NCBI GenBank assembly: GCA_030248295.1
Contig: JASANH010001537.1
Coordinates: 434,001-498,000 of the forward strand
Direction: 5' to 3'
Origin: Mesodorylaimus sp. YZB2_4
Lineage: Eukaryota > Nematoda > Enoplea > Dorylaimida > Dorylaimidae
DNA: 64,000 bases
The position numbers and the translations under genes were made by a program. Numbering within the stretch: position 1 is the first letter of the stretch; every line of letters starts with the position of its first letter. Below, one piece after another: positions 16,593-27,900 of this stretch. Below the pieces are notes generated by a model. It worked only from the letters and a program-made list of their open reading frames with translations, was not told where the DNA came from and did no database searches.

Positions 16593-19500
16593 TCATTCGC
16601 AGTCGCTTACGGCTTGAGGTATTGTAACAAAGTCCAGATCGACTGTGCTCAATGAACTGTTTCTTCGCTGCTTCGCACTTGCTAACAGTGTCGCTGCACC
16701 CTGTGTCATCGAACTGGCTCGACGTTGATGCGATTTCTGACTAGACACGGAACAACGACGATTTCTGCCCATGGCCAGACGAATGGCGTTGCGAATCTGC
16801 GAGAAGGAGGGAAAGACGATAAAGGTGAGAAAATTTAAAAAACTATTACCTCCTCATTTAAAAAACAATAAAGGATGGCGAGAAAAATGCCCTAAACGAT
16901 GTAAGAGGTGAATGAGGCGGAGGATGGGAAGAAGACAAATTACCTGCGAATGCTGCACGACAGCATTGGTCACAATGTAGACCTTGTAGGCCACGCTGTC
17001 GGGTGGGCCGGGTTCGACGAAGAACAACAGGTTCGTGACGCCTAGTAATGGCGACAGCAGGAGGGCCGCTTTCGAAGCTTTCCTTAAAAAGGAAGAATAA
17101 CAAGCTTTTTGCCTCTGTGGATTCGCCCAAGTCAACTCCGCCAGGTATTTTCTAAAGAAGTTTCGTCTAGCTGGCAAACAGAAATTAGAATTAAAAATCC
17201 CGACAAAAAATCATTATTAAAACCTAGCTCTGAGAGGGATCTAGACCGAGCCTCCGGGGTTACCGTTTCAATGTCAAAACAGATATAGCGTACCACAATT
17301 TCTTTGGTTCCCTGGCATGATGCGCTGTCATTTTCCTGACCAGTACCACCAGAATGAAAACGAGTAGCACCAGACTTGCCTGCAAAGTTGCTCAATGCGC
17401 GACGAATCAGAGGCTTTAGAGATGGCAACGTGGAAGTGGTCGTAAAAACAACAATTTACCAGTAAAGCGAAGAGCATAGGAATGACCAAAATCCACCTCA
17501 CGTTGCTATCGCTGTACGGGAGCCAACATTTCTTGTCTTTGTGCAGTTGAGTCATGAGCATGCTCCAAACAACGGTGAGCAGGAGTGGAGCGCCTGAAAT
17601 GGGCGAGCGGTACAGACTAATGGGCACTGCGGTCGAAGTAAAGCAAGTACAGTACATTGCTCATGTATGTTCGTGCGTGGTTACTGTATGTAGGGTCGAG
17701 AAGAAGACCACCAAGTGCGTGGGTGTTAATGGCACCCACTGAGAGAAGCAAAATTCAATTTTTAAGGCGATGAGTCTAGTCAATATACAGCAGCCTCTTA
17801 GAAATCCCGCTCGACTTAAAAAAGTTCGGGGCCTTAATTTTCATATCCTAATCAGGTCCTATTTTAGCAGCCCTTAATCTTCTGGTCTTTGATTAGCTCC
17901 AAATCTTACCCCATCCTAACCAGGCGAAAACGAACATGGGCGTGGTGCCCTTCATGACGAACAGGGATATCCTGCTGGCCAAGTACAACCCTTCCACCAG
18001 CATCCAGTAGACACTGGCGCACGTGGAATAGAGGATTATGAACAGAGTCGCTTTGCAGGCCTGAAAAGCAGATATACTGTAGGATTGGCGAGAGTGTTCA
18101 GGCCCAGGGCACTTACATGAACTTCGACAGCACTCGACTCGTCACAAGAACTGAATACATGATATCGATGGGACACTATCCAAATAATCATGGAAGTAAA
18201 GCGTCCAATTAAGGCTACGCACAGGTGCTTATGGATCCGAAGACGAGTGCACTGGAGAGACCTGGGAAGAGAACAAAAAAAAAAGAGCTGAAAACGATAT
18301 TGCGGTCCAAATTTCATCAATGATACGGTATGTCTACCTTATTTTAAACACACCTAGATTAATCCCCAAGCGTCAGAAGGGGAGAAAGGTCTGGAACACA
18401 GAAAAACCGGCCCCGTTGCATAAAAGATAAGACAAGTCAACTCAATAAGACAACTACATACCCAGGTGTACTGCGATAAGAAGACTCCATGGACTTGGAA
18501 AACTGCTTAGGAAAACTCACGTTTGCGCAAAAACCTGTCTTACATGCGAAACAGCGAGGGCATGTGTTTGCCTTTGAGCAAAAACTCAGATAATTACTGC
18601 GACAAAATATTTTTTTGATAAAATTATTTATCAGAATGGTCAAGAGGCTCATTTCTTCTTGAATGACGTAATCGAATCTAATGAATGACTGATCTGTTAC
18701 GCAACTGATTAGTTTTTATGCTCTTTTTTATAAGACTCTCTTATCGTTTCACCCTTTGTAACTTTACTAACTCGATGACTTTGACAACTTCGATTTGATC
18801 TGCTTAATAACTTTGAACAGTCTGTTGAACAGTGTTCAAACTGAGGCAGAAAATATTTTCTTCGAGACTGCGCTGTACTCACTGATCCCTATGATCGTTT
18901 GATCGATCAAGCACCAAATCAGCCAATCATATCAATCACCGGATCGTACTGAGCTGATCATTATTGATGATCGGTAAACCGATTATAAACATCTCAGTCA
19001 ATTACCGTTTTTTGGATTCCTATCAGTCATATCGATTTTGATCGTTATTTTCACGTTGGCTCTGTTGTATCGACCCACTTTATCACAGCAGTAGCAGCTA
19101 GTTATAACACTTTTTTCCGTATCTTTCAAATCATCAAGGCCGCCGGTCTGGTGCATTGGATGGACCTTTTTTGCGCAAAGAGCGCAAAGTATTTTCTTTG
19201 AGACTGCGCCTCTCTGAAGGCAGGGGCGCAGTTCATAAAAAACAGGACAGCGAGCTGTGAGCTCTAGTGTACATAGAAAATTGGGCTCTAACGTTACATG
19301 GCGCGATCTGTGCTTCGCAGTCGAAGTCATACAATACAATACAATGGTGTGTTGTTTTACGTTTCTTGTGCTCCTAGTGCGCATATGCGTTTGCACAAGA
19401 ATAAAATATGATGATGACGGGCTCTAGCCTTGAGTTATAGAAACTCTGTCAGTGAGAACGATATTTTCTGTGCTTTACGCAAAAAGCGCGGTTTAATCCT

Positions 19501-21672
19501 ATCGAATACAACCCCTCCATGCACGATAGACATACTGTAGTCTATGACAGAAAAACAGAACGGTGCGACAATTACTGTAGCTATAGATGAACCATAACTT
19601 ATGCAGATAAGTGCTTTCGATCGATAAGAGGAAAACCAATGTGGAAATCTTGATATAATATGACCGAGATGAAATGATCCGATCAATAGACATAAATATC
19701 CTGGTAATAGACTGATCGATTGATGGTCGACCAAGGGAGGGATTGCCTGAGGAGCTTGCCGACTAGCTGCTCGATGATCTAATAAAATGATCAGCCGACC
19801 AATTAGTTGATCGATCGCCCGATCACATTGATAAGTCTATCAGTCGACTGATTGACCGATCGGTCAGTCGATCGGGTGATCAATCGACTAATCAAAGTGA
19901 TCTGGCCTATCAACCTTCTCCGAGTGTCCACATTCTTGCGCACAACTCCGACATGTGGCGTTCTTACTTCATTACAAGCAAAAAGTTGTCGTAAAAATAC
20001 CCGACTATTCTTAAACCGAGTTGTCTTAAACCAGTTTTCTTATCCGAGTTGACTTGACTTATCTTTTATGCAACGGGGCCGGGAGGTGTCGAACTTCCTC
20101 GCAAATAAATGCCAATGTTAGAGGCAGACTCCTGGTCCAAGGCTCTTACTTAAAAAGGATCATTGATCATGAACGAAGGGACGCTGAGATGGAGTATGAC
20201 CGCTGGATCGTCCCTGACTCCTCTCTCTCTCTTGAGTCTATTCTTCTAGCCTGATCCCAGTCAGAAATTCAGCTAGCTCAAGCACCAGTTCACATTAGGC
20301 ATCCCCGATCAGACAGTGTCAGGTGGTGTTCGACAGCTTTTGCTTCCACTGATAGCACCTCTACGGTACTGGGCAGCCAACATGGTGACCGAGGATTAAC
20401 GGGAGGACTTCACAAATCCACCATCCATGGTGATAGAATCGGGACCAGCCCTACCACTCGCACAAACGCAAAGCCACTGCACCACCACAGCCACCACATC
20501 TACAGTAGCTGCGTCTGTTCATCCATAGTCACCCATGTATGTAACTTTAAGAGCGGCGGTGGTTCAGTTGGTGAAGGCGTGGTCTAGCAACCTACACCAT
20601 GAGGCCGACACTTGGCACGTTCTTGGGAAATGATAGTTTTCCTGCTGAGGATGGCAGTTCAGTAAGTCCATTCTCAGAAAGGAAACTGGTCTTAGGCGGC
20701 GATTTACATAGTGAGTCTGTCGCTGGCCTTGCACACCTGGCTCTGGGCGACTCACCCTTCTCGCCCAGTATCACCTTTGAATGCTGGTGCTGGCACAGGA
20801 TCCCATCGTGTGGTGGGGCCCCTAGTGGAGGCGCACAGAGGGAAGCTGCCGTGAGAGCTGGTCACCTCACGGTCTCGCTCATCAAGTGGCTGCTGGCTGG
20901 CTTTAGGAAAAACGGTTTAGAGGTCCCGTGGGGAGCTGAGGAGGTGCGGGGGCCCAACCCATAATTTTAAAATACTTACATGGAATAGAGACTTCCACAT
21001 AACCTGGAATCATGGCTTACTTGAAAATAGAGAAGAGACCAAACGAGACCAGCAAGCAGATAACCGAGGCAAAGCTCAACAATAAAGTCCCGATCTGCAC
21101 CGCCGATTTGAATGTATCAGGGCACTGAAAGATGGGAATGATGTATGCACACTTTGTTCCTGACCCACTTACAGGACTGCACGGTGCGTTAATGCAACGA
21201 ATATGGTGGTCCCAAATGTAAATACATGCGCTGTAGTTGGAGACTGCCCATGTACCATTGGCAGAGCACGAACGTATGACAGAGCGTTCTGAAATAATTA
21301 GATCTAGTTAAAAGGCCAATGCTAACCATACATTTTCAAATGCGGACTACCTGACAGCAAGAGCGTGCAGTCCGGGCAAAATTCGAATGGACATTCCAGC
21401 TCAGCCTGCCCACCCGAGTCTACACTGGGCCAACACAACGAACCGTCGAAGTTTGGGGCACAAATGTCAGCGGTGAAATTAGTGCCAGTAGCAGAAGCAG
21501 AAGTACACTTGGCACGTTCTTGGGAAATGATAGTTTTCATGATACGATATATCAAATCACGATCGAGTCGGCCTATTCCGAGCACGACTGCTGCTCTTTT
21601 AGACCGCTTATCCGATTGAGTAGAAGCGAGGCGACGGTCAATAATCCGCACTGCGAGGGGTGCGCTCGAGGC
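16593..21672 (-). CDS. Class B GPCR (secretin family), second receptor
   Basis: Peptide-hormone receptor of the plasma membrane, on the opposite strand to and tail to tail with the CRF-type receptor. Exons 5' to 3': 21351-21672, about 21173-21290, 21021-21124, 18117-18261, 17910-18060, 17460-17593, about 17268-17386, about 16944-17157, 16850-16891 and 16593-16813. The hormone domain has CAPNFDGSLCWPSVD, RSCSANGTW and NYSAC. TM1 is LLLSFASVICLLVSFGLFSI; the TM2 entry is SLQCTRLRIHKHL; TM3 is VYWMLVEGLYLA; then WLGWGAPLLL, CWLPYSDSNVRW, KAALLLSPLLGVTNLLFFVE and TM7 GIFLAILYCFLNEE. The Ser/Arg-rich tail ends AVSDCE. The ectodomain exon contains a dibasic KRSKR. A TAG stop sits at the 21672 boundary, so a signal-peptide exon lies further upstream and was not found. 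Subfamily (PDF, calcitonin/DH31 or other) is not resolved. One join (17268/17157) relies on a gtaacc donor. Confidence 0.87.
18262..21020. repeat. Repeat-filled intron of the second class B GPCR
   Basis: 2.8 kb between the TM1 and TM2 exons. It contains dispersed GATCGATC-type words and short palindromes at 18895-18990 and 19670-19910, including TGACCGATCGGTCA at 19853-19866 and CAGTCGACTG at 19841-19850. A pair of related 23-24-mers, AAATATTTTCTTCGAGACTGCGC (18851-18873) and a near-copy at 19186-19209, lies about 335 bases apart. A tRNA-A-box-like segment sits at 20548-20600, followed by an exact 34-bp copy of an exon of this gene at 20608-20641. The 20599-20964 open frame starts in this repeat and has no domain I recognise. 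Confidence 0.55.
20608..20641 (-). repeat. Exact 34-bp copy of hormone-domain exon in own intron
   Basis: These 34 bases are identical to 21505-21538, which on the minus strand code KTIISQERAKC of the receptor's ectodomain. The copy is in the same orientation, about 0.9 kb downstream in gene direction, inside the TM1-TM2 intron. Homology stops abruptly at both sides. Confidence 0.85.
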
Positions 21673-23531
21673 CTAAAAATGGATATCGCTTAGAAGACGA
21701 GAAGGAGAGAAAAAACGAGGAAGGCAGGCTCGGGAAATGAATAAAATCCATTTTAGCCAATTTGTTATCTGCTGATGCACTTTGCCAAACGAAGACTTTC
21801 GCGCACCATAAAAGGGGGTCGACTCGGGCACGCTTCCTCCATGTTCGTTAGTGCATATCAAAGTGCTACTCGCAGGAAATTTAATTTCGAGCCACTGGCC
21901 AAAACGGGATTCCAGTGGGAAAAACGTTTGTTGAAATTGGCTGCGTGTTAAATGGAATTAGTGATAAGGAAAAGTGTAATGGTCGGATGCAGAGGGCGAG
22001 ATAAGTACGAGTACAATGGAATCTGCGGTCACGAGTACACTTGGTCTTGCTGACCGAAAGCACCACTAGTGCTGTTGCCGCACGGAGAGCTATCTGGTTT
22101 CTCAGCCTAGCTGCCCCAGTACGGACGCGTAGCCATGCTAGCTGGTGGATATTCTCATGGAAGTGTGTTGATCCCACGCGACAATCTATTGAGATGAAGC
22201 TGGAGCCGGCCGAGGAACGAGGAGGCATCAAAGTTCCCGCTGCGTGAAACTAGAAAAGCGGGGATACGATCCATAGCGATTAGCTACGGGATGCTGTGCA
22301 TAATGACTTCCGTGAGCCAATTGCAACGTATCTATGCCGGGAGGACTGATAAGTGGATGCTGCTCTAACTTGTTCATTATGTTTTGGGCGTCACCTTCGA
22401 GATCATGGATTGCCCGGGCAACGTTATTTTTATGCACATGCCATGCGTGTAGATGTAATAACGGGTGTGTTGCGTAGTGGGGGAGTATGGTTCATTTGGT
22501 CGGCTGCGATGCGTTCTACGTCGGCGAGCCAAAACTTGACGACATGGTCAGTTGTCAGGTACCAATTCTTTCCCATAACCACTTGCCACCGATTAACAGG
22601 TCACCACATCGGCACTCCACGATCCTCTAGGAGCGACTTTTTATGTCAGCATTGTCACCTGCAGGGACATCACACATCTGGGGCCGTATTCAGCGTTTTT
22701 GTGGGTTTTCAGTCAGTGGGAGTTTCTCGTCAGAACTAATGTTTTGGGGTTGGTCAAAAGGACACCACAGAAAGGTTTTTTTTTTGATATAATTATTTTT
22801 AATGATACTCTGGCGGTTTGTTTTTTTTTATACTAGTGCATCTGGTGTGCTTCGATGAGAGCAGAGTATTGGCCATGGCCACAGCACCCAGTTACGCTTT
22901 GGAAGCGATGGCACAATAAGCTACCCTGGGAAAAGACGTTCGAAGCTCGGCTTACTTTTTCTAATCCATCAAGTACAGATTATGCTCAAGTGCTTCTCAG
23001 AAGAGGCCGGATGGGGCGAAGTCAAATAAAAGACTTTTTAGAACCACGTCAAAACTGCGGGTTAAAATGTTCTCCTGTTGATTTTAAGGCAAGGTGAGGT
23101 GGACTCCGACCGAGTGGTAGTAAAGTGCATTTTGGATTTGTTTGGTTTTCTCCGTGATGCTAATCAAAAAGCAGTCGAGTTGGCGCAATGAGGAGTGGAT
23201 GAGTTTTTGGAGAAAGGCTTGTACATAGTACTTAGGAATGGGCAAGCCGCTGTCGCGTATTGTGCCTTGTGAAGAAGGCCATCCTATTCGAACATGAATA
23301 AATTATCGCGTTCAAACATCTCCAGTGTCATCCGTCATTGACAATACGGCCAGCTTCTTTGCTCACATCCAAAACGACCCCCTCAGAGTACTAGCCTCTC
23401 CTCGCACTCGCTACTACCGACCTATACAACTGACGTTAGAGTACGAGCTTTTTTCTTCCAACTCGAAACTTCCTCTAAAATGAATTTATCATTTTGACCG
23501 GACTTTTCGTTTGATGGTGTGGTGTCCGTAA
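21673..23531. other. Intergenic region between GPCR and orphan membrane protein
   Basis: 1.9 kb, presumably holding the missing 5' exon(s) and promoter of the minus-strand receptor. I looked for a signal-peptide exon on the minus strand with a phase-0 donor and found no convincing one. It includes T-rich runs near 22779 and 22820. No other coding signal. Confidence 0.4.
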
Positions 23532-24326
23532 ATGAGCATGACATACAGGAACTATTCCCGTCATAGTCAGCCTGCCAAGGCACCGCCAGGCAAACGTGAC
23601 TTTCAAGACCACAGCCCGCCGAGAAATGCCGACGAATTGTATCAACGCTACGACCCGAGTTCGGGTTGGAGTACGGTGGTCGTGTTGGGACTGATGCTGG
23701 CCGTGGTGGTCGTTCGAGTGTCCGTGAAATACCTTAATCGATCAATGAAAAGACAATTGAGGAGGAGTAAATTATTCGGCAAATATTTCCCTCAACACGA
23801 TGCCAATTTGCCCCCGTTGCACGTGGATGAACGAATAGCACGCGAAGAAGGCACGCAATTACCAAAATCTCTTATCCTAAAATTAAGCACTGACGATGGT
23901 AACTTGCAAAAAATAATGCACAATTCCAGATGCCACGCCTGGGTGACGGCGGCAATTATTTCCCCGCTGGCAGCCCAAAATAAGAAGCCTCGATCACGGT
24001 TTCAGTCGCCCGCCATCTGCTCACAGGTTGAAAATAGACTGCCCTTGGGAAACAGCACCAGGAAGGGACGGTTATCGTTGGCCGTACCATCCGCGCTGGA
24101 AATAGAACGGGAGAGGGAGAAGAAGAGATTGGGCGTGGAACGATCATTGAGTGTGGGCAAGTTGGACATTGCATTCGACCGACTCCCTTCCGCTTCCGCC
24201 CTCTTCGAAGTGCACAACGAGGAGCTGACCAAGCAGCAAGTCGAGTCCCCCATCGCCGACACCATACTCGGCTATCGCAGCACGTCTTTGGATGATGGTT
24301 GGGTGTCTAGGGTCTATGTAGTTTGA
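23532..24326 (+). CDS. Orphan single-pass membrane protein (264 aa, one exon)
   Basis: Unrecognised. The 264-residue frame is uninterrupted and much longer than chance for this window. It starts MSMTYRNYSRHS, with a polar 40-residue N-terminus (PRNADELYQRYDPSSGW), one strongly hydrophobic segment at about residues 46-66 (VVVLGLMLAVVVVRVSV) followed by a basic stop-transfer cluster (RSMKRQLRRSKLF), and a long charged C-terminal tail with EIEREREKKRLGVERSLSVG. No signal peptide precedes the TM, so a type II or III anchor with a cytosolic tail is plausible. A stretch at 23899-23931 looks like a tiny gt...ag intron (33 nt), but reading through is also open. It could also be one large exon of a longer gene. 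Confidence 0.5.
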   Translation: MSMTYRNYSRHSQPAKAPPGKRDFQDHSPPRNADELYQRYDPSSGWSTVVVLGLMLAVVVVRVSVKYLNRSMKRQLRRSKLFGKYFPQHDANLPPLHVDERIAREEGTQLPKSLILKLSTDDGNLQKIMHNSRCHAWVTAAIISPLAAQNKKPRSRFQSPAICSQVENRLPLGNSTRKGRLSLAVPSALEIEREREKKRLGVERSLSVGKLDIAFDRLPSASALFEVHNEELTKQQVESPIADTILGYRSTSLDDGWVSRVYVV

Positions 24327-24917
24327 GAACGATTCTGACGATGGGTGTCGCTGATGTCAGCTGGGGGTGTGTTGTGGACTGTACAGGAGAACTTCAAACA
24401 AGCGGGTATGTGCATTCTGTGTTCGCCTGGGTCAAGTCTGATTAGCAATTATACAGCGACAGCTGCACAAAGGCTTCACAACGTGTGGGGATTAATGGTT
24501 GCCAGGACCCTCCTCGCTAGTTTGTGCTCATATGGCACCCAAAAACGGCTGTACAACAACAGTCATGTTGACCTCGCCATGCTATCAGACGGATGGTGAT
24601 AACACTGATAAGCTTATCAGTGGGCGAGCACACCATGCATTTGGTTCCACATTCACATTTCTTATAGTGCAACAACAAAATTACATGGACAGTGGAAATA
24701 CTGTAAGTTGATAAGCTTGTCGTAATCAGCGCAAGATACCCCGCTCTGTCAGCCCTCTTCTATTCTCTGCGGAACCAGTTTACGTGCGCGTGCTATGAGA
24801 CTATGTAGCGCGCGCAGTGTAATACTTCGTCAGTGCCAGCTGGCACGTGGCGGCTGGCTAGAATTCTTCAGCAGGGGACTTCTCCCAGGAGAGTGCGAAG
24901 TGTGGACAAATAAGGGA
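24327..24917. promoter_or_regulatory. AADAT upstream region with GATA-type palindrome
   Basis: The 5' flank of the aminotransferase gene. It contains a perfect 20-bp palindrome, CACTGATAAGCTTATCAGTG, at 24603-24622, presenting GATAAG on both strands, and a second TTGATAAGCTTG at 24708-24719. GATAAG is the core of GATA-factor sites, which drive gut and epidermal genes in many invertebrates. No exon seen. Confidence 0.45.
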
Positions 24918-27900
24918 ATGAATTACGCTCGTTTCATTAATCCAATTAGCGCAGGACGCTATTTATCGCCTCTTCGGAAATTAAGTAAGCATTTTCAGAA
25001 TGATTGACGATGCGAACTGGTTTTTTTCGAGGTTATAAATGAGTTTGGCATTTGCTATAGCCGAAATTCAAGCAGCGGGTGGTCCGTCGTTAATCGCATT
25101 GGGAACGGGAGCACCGAACTCAAATTGTTACCCTTTCGAAAAAATCGTTGTCACAACCAAGTAAGCCGTGCTGTTCAAGAGTGGCAAACACTTTCATTAG
25201 TGATTATGCAGGGCGGTGGTAGGAAGATGTGTTATGCACATATTGGAACGCCAATCACAGTTTAGAGACATGGAGTTTCCGCGGTGCAGTGATAAGAATA
25301 AGTCTTATCAAGTGTCACTGTGGCAGTGATAACTTTATCTGATGCTGAATTCGGAAAAGGAGCAAGTCGGTTGTGATAAGGACTCAGTCTGTAATCAGTG
25401 ATATTGATGATTTGATCTGTGAAAGGAACAGTCCGAATGAGCATTATCAATAATAAGGATGGCGATGCTGTCAGTGACTGGTGAATGCTTATCAGTGTGT
25501 TCCGTTCTTTCAGAGAACATCACGAGTTCACCTTGGATGGCAAGACGCTGAACTTGGCCCTCAATTACGGAGCCTCGCCGGGGTAAGTTGTGCGCACGCC
25601 TTGATCAAAAGGTGTCCATAGTGGATTTGATTATCAGCTTATCAGAACTGGTCGATTGGTTGAAAGCATTGCAAATCAAAGTTCATAAACCGCCCATTGC
25701 CGGCCGCAAGCAAGACGATGATGCGCAAATGGAATTGATCGTGCTGCCTGGAAGTCAAGACGGACTTAGTAAGGTAGGTGGCCAGGGACTGGCCGGATGG
25801 ATGGCGGATTCAGAAATGATGCAGAGTATCGATTGCCAGTAGAGCCTCTGTACATCCTGCAATGTGTTCCATTTAGTCATTGGAAATGCTGATTCAGCCT
25901 GGCGATTACGTGCTGATGGAAGAGCCCGCCTACCCGGGTAGTATTGCTATTGTAAGTAGTTTTGGGGTCTTGGGGCATCAGAGCAGTACACCTAGGCCGT
26001 GCCGCTGTATGACCTGTGGTTCCGTTTTTATAGTTGAAACCGTACGGCCTCAATTTCTTGATGATCGAATCGGACGAGAGAGGTATCAGACCAGACAGTC
26101 TTAGGAAGCTATTGTCACCGTGGACTGCCCAAGATGCACTCAAGGCTGGCACGAAAATGCCAAAAGTGCTACTTGTGCAACCGAACCACTGCAATCCGAC
26201 CGGTGTCTCACTAACGTTGGAGCGACGGCGGGAGGTGTATCAGGTGAGACCTACAAGCCATCTATCCTCAGCTCACAGCCATGCAGAAACAAGGGACATC
26301 ATCTTCAGGGGTAGTGGGGCCTAAAAGCCGAGGCAGTTTAGAGAGGTATACGATCTTTCTGCCGTCTGTAACCAGCATTCCTGACGGTTAAAACTCTCCT
26401 CTGGCCGTGTGACTTCAACCCCTTGGGTTGCTGTTTCAGCTTCAGGTATAGTCGAGATGCTTGGCTTCCTCCAGTCGGAGTTTTTGTCCCAGAGACTTCA
26501 GTCTCTCATATTTCCCGCCGCCTGGGTGTGCTGGTTACACTTCTTTTCGCTTCGTCTGCGGTTGGGCATGTCAGATATCGTTTTGACCTCTCGATCCAAG
26601 ACACATCTGGCATGATCATAAAATCATTCGAAGTCTACGCCCACCCGTGTTTTTTCTTGTTGTGTGAGTTTGCTGCAGCAGGCTGGGTCGGTTGGAAAGA
26701 GGGGCACTGTAGTTCAATTCTACTCTGTGCATTACAGCGGTGATCGCTCAAGTCCTTTTGCTCCTTAATTTTCAGATTGCTCAAGAATACGATCTCGTCA
26801 TAATCGAAGACGATCCTTATTATTTCCTCACATACGGCGGGGTAAGAGTGACCACATGCCACACGAACTCTGCAGCGAGTATTCATTTCAGGTTGACCCA
26901 CCGCCGAGCTTTCTGTCATTGGACACCGACGGACGTGTGCTCAAATTGGACTCGTTTTCTAAAGTCATGTCGGCAGGGTAAAGTGCTGTCACGATTGGGG
27001 TTAGTCTGGGCTGCTATACCAGGTGGTCGAGATGCTAGATGTGCAAGTGACAGTGATCGCTAGATCGATCCATACGTGTGCCCCCTTCCAGGCTTGTGTG
27101 ACCAGCGTCTCTGGGTAGTCAGGAGACTGCTACTGCACTCTCCCACCGGCAGGGAAGCATCTCTCAGTTTAAGGTTTCAGCCATCTTTCCAGTTCGCTTT
27201 AAAGCACTCATACCAGAAGTTTTTTGTCCAAGGGGCTTCGGTCTCGCAAATCTCCTGCCACCTAGGTGCATTTACGGACAGTTTGCTGCTTGACACTGAT
27301 TGCAAATTTTGGTATCGCTTGATCTGTGTTTCTTGTCCTGCCCGGCTCGGCTCCGTCTCCGCGTCAGTGATGAGGATGTGAACTGATTCTGATCAAGTTA
27401 TCCAGCTGCTCTGTTTAGTATCCGAATGGGGACACTGACTGGACCGAAAGCACTGGTCAGTCGGGTTCTGCTGCACGTGGCCACATCTAGTCTTCAGTGC
27501 AGTACGCTTAGTCAGGTAAGCCAGTTCTACTCTTTTCGTCGCGAGACAGGCTCATTTTGTTCCTCAGGTAATCGTGCTGAACCTGCTTAAAGATTGGGGT
27601 CACGATGGGTTTATAAAACACGCTAAAGGGTAGGTTTCCGTTGTTAGTTTGGCCCATTTGAATTTACTGATTTTTCAGGGTAGCCAAGTTTTACGAATCG
27701 CAATGTGAGAAGATGTTGAAAGCGGCTGAAACTCACTTGACAGGTACTTGGCTACGTCAGTGTACGACTCTCGAGTGCAGCGAGTGCTGAGCTATCAGAG
27801 CGTGAACGGACGCTCTAACGCTGACTTGTGCTCCAGGTTTGGCAGACTGGTACGTTCCGACTGGCGGCATGTTCCTGTGGTTGAAAGTACGAGGGGTCAA

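Noticed and set aside
20599-20964. 121-codon plus-strand ORF MRPTLGTFLGND...
   Set aside because: Begins in a tRNA-like repeat and runs through the 34-bp exon copy in the antisense direction; no domain or splice context.
23899-23931. 33-nt gt...ag 'intron' in the orphan membrane-protein ORF
   Set aside because: The frame is open with or without it, so there is no evidence that it is spliced.
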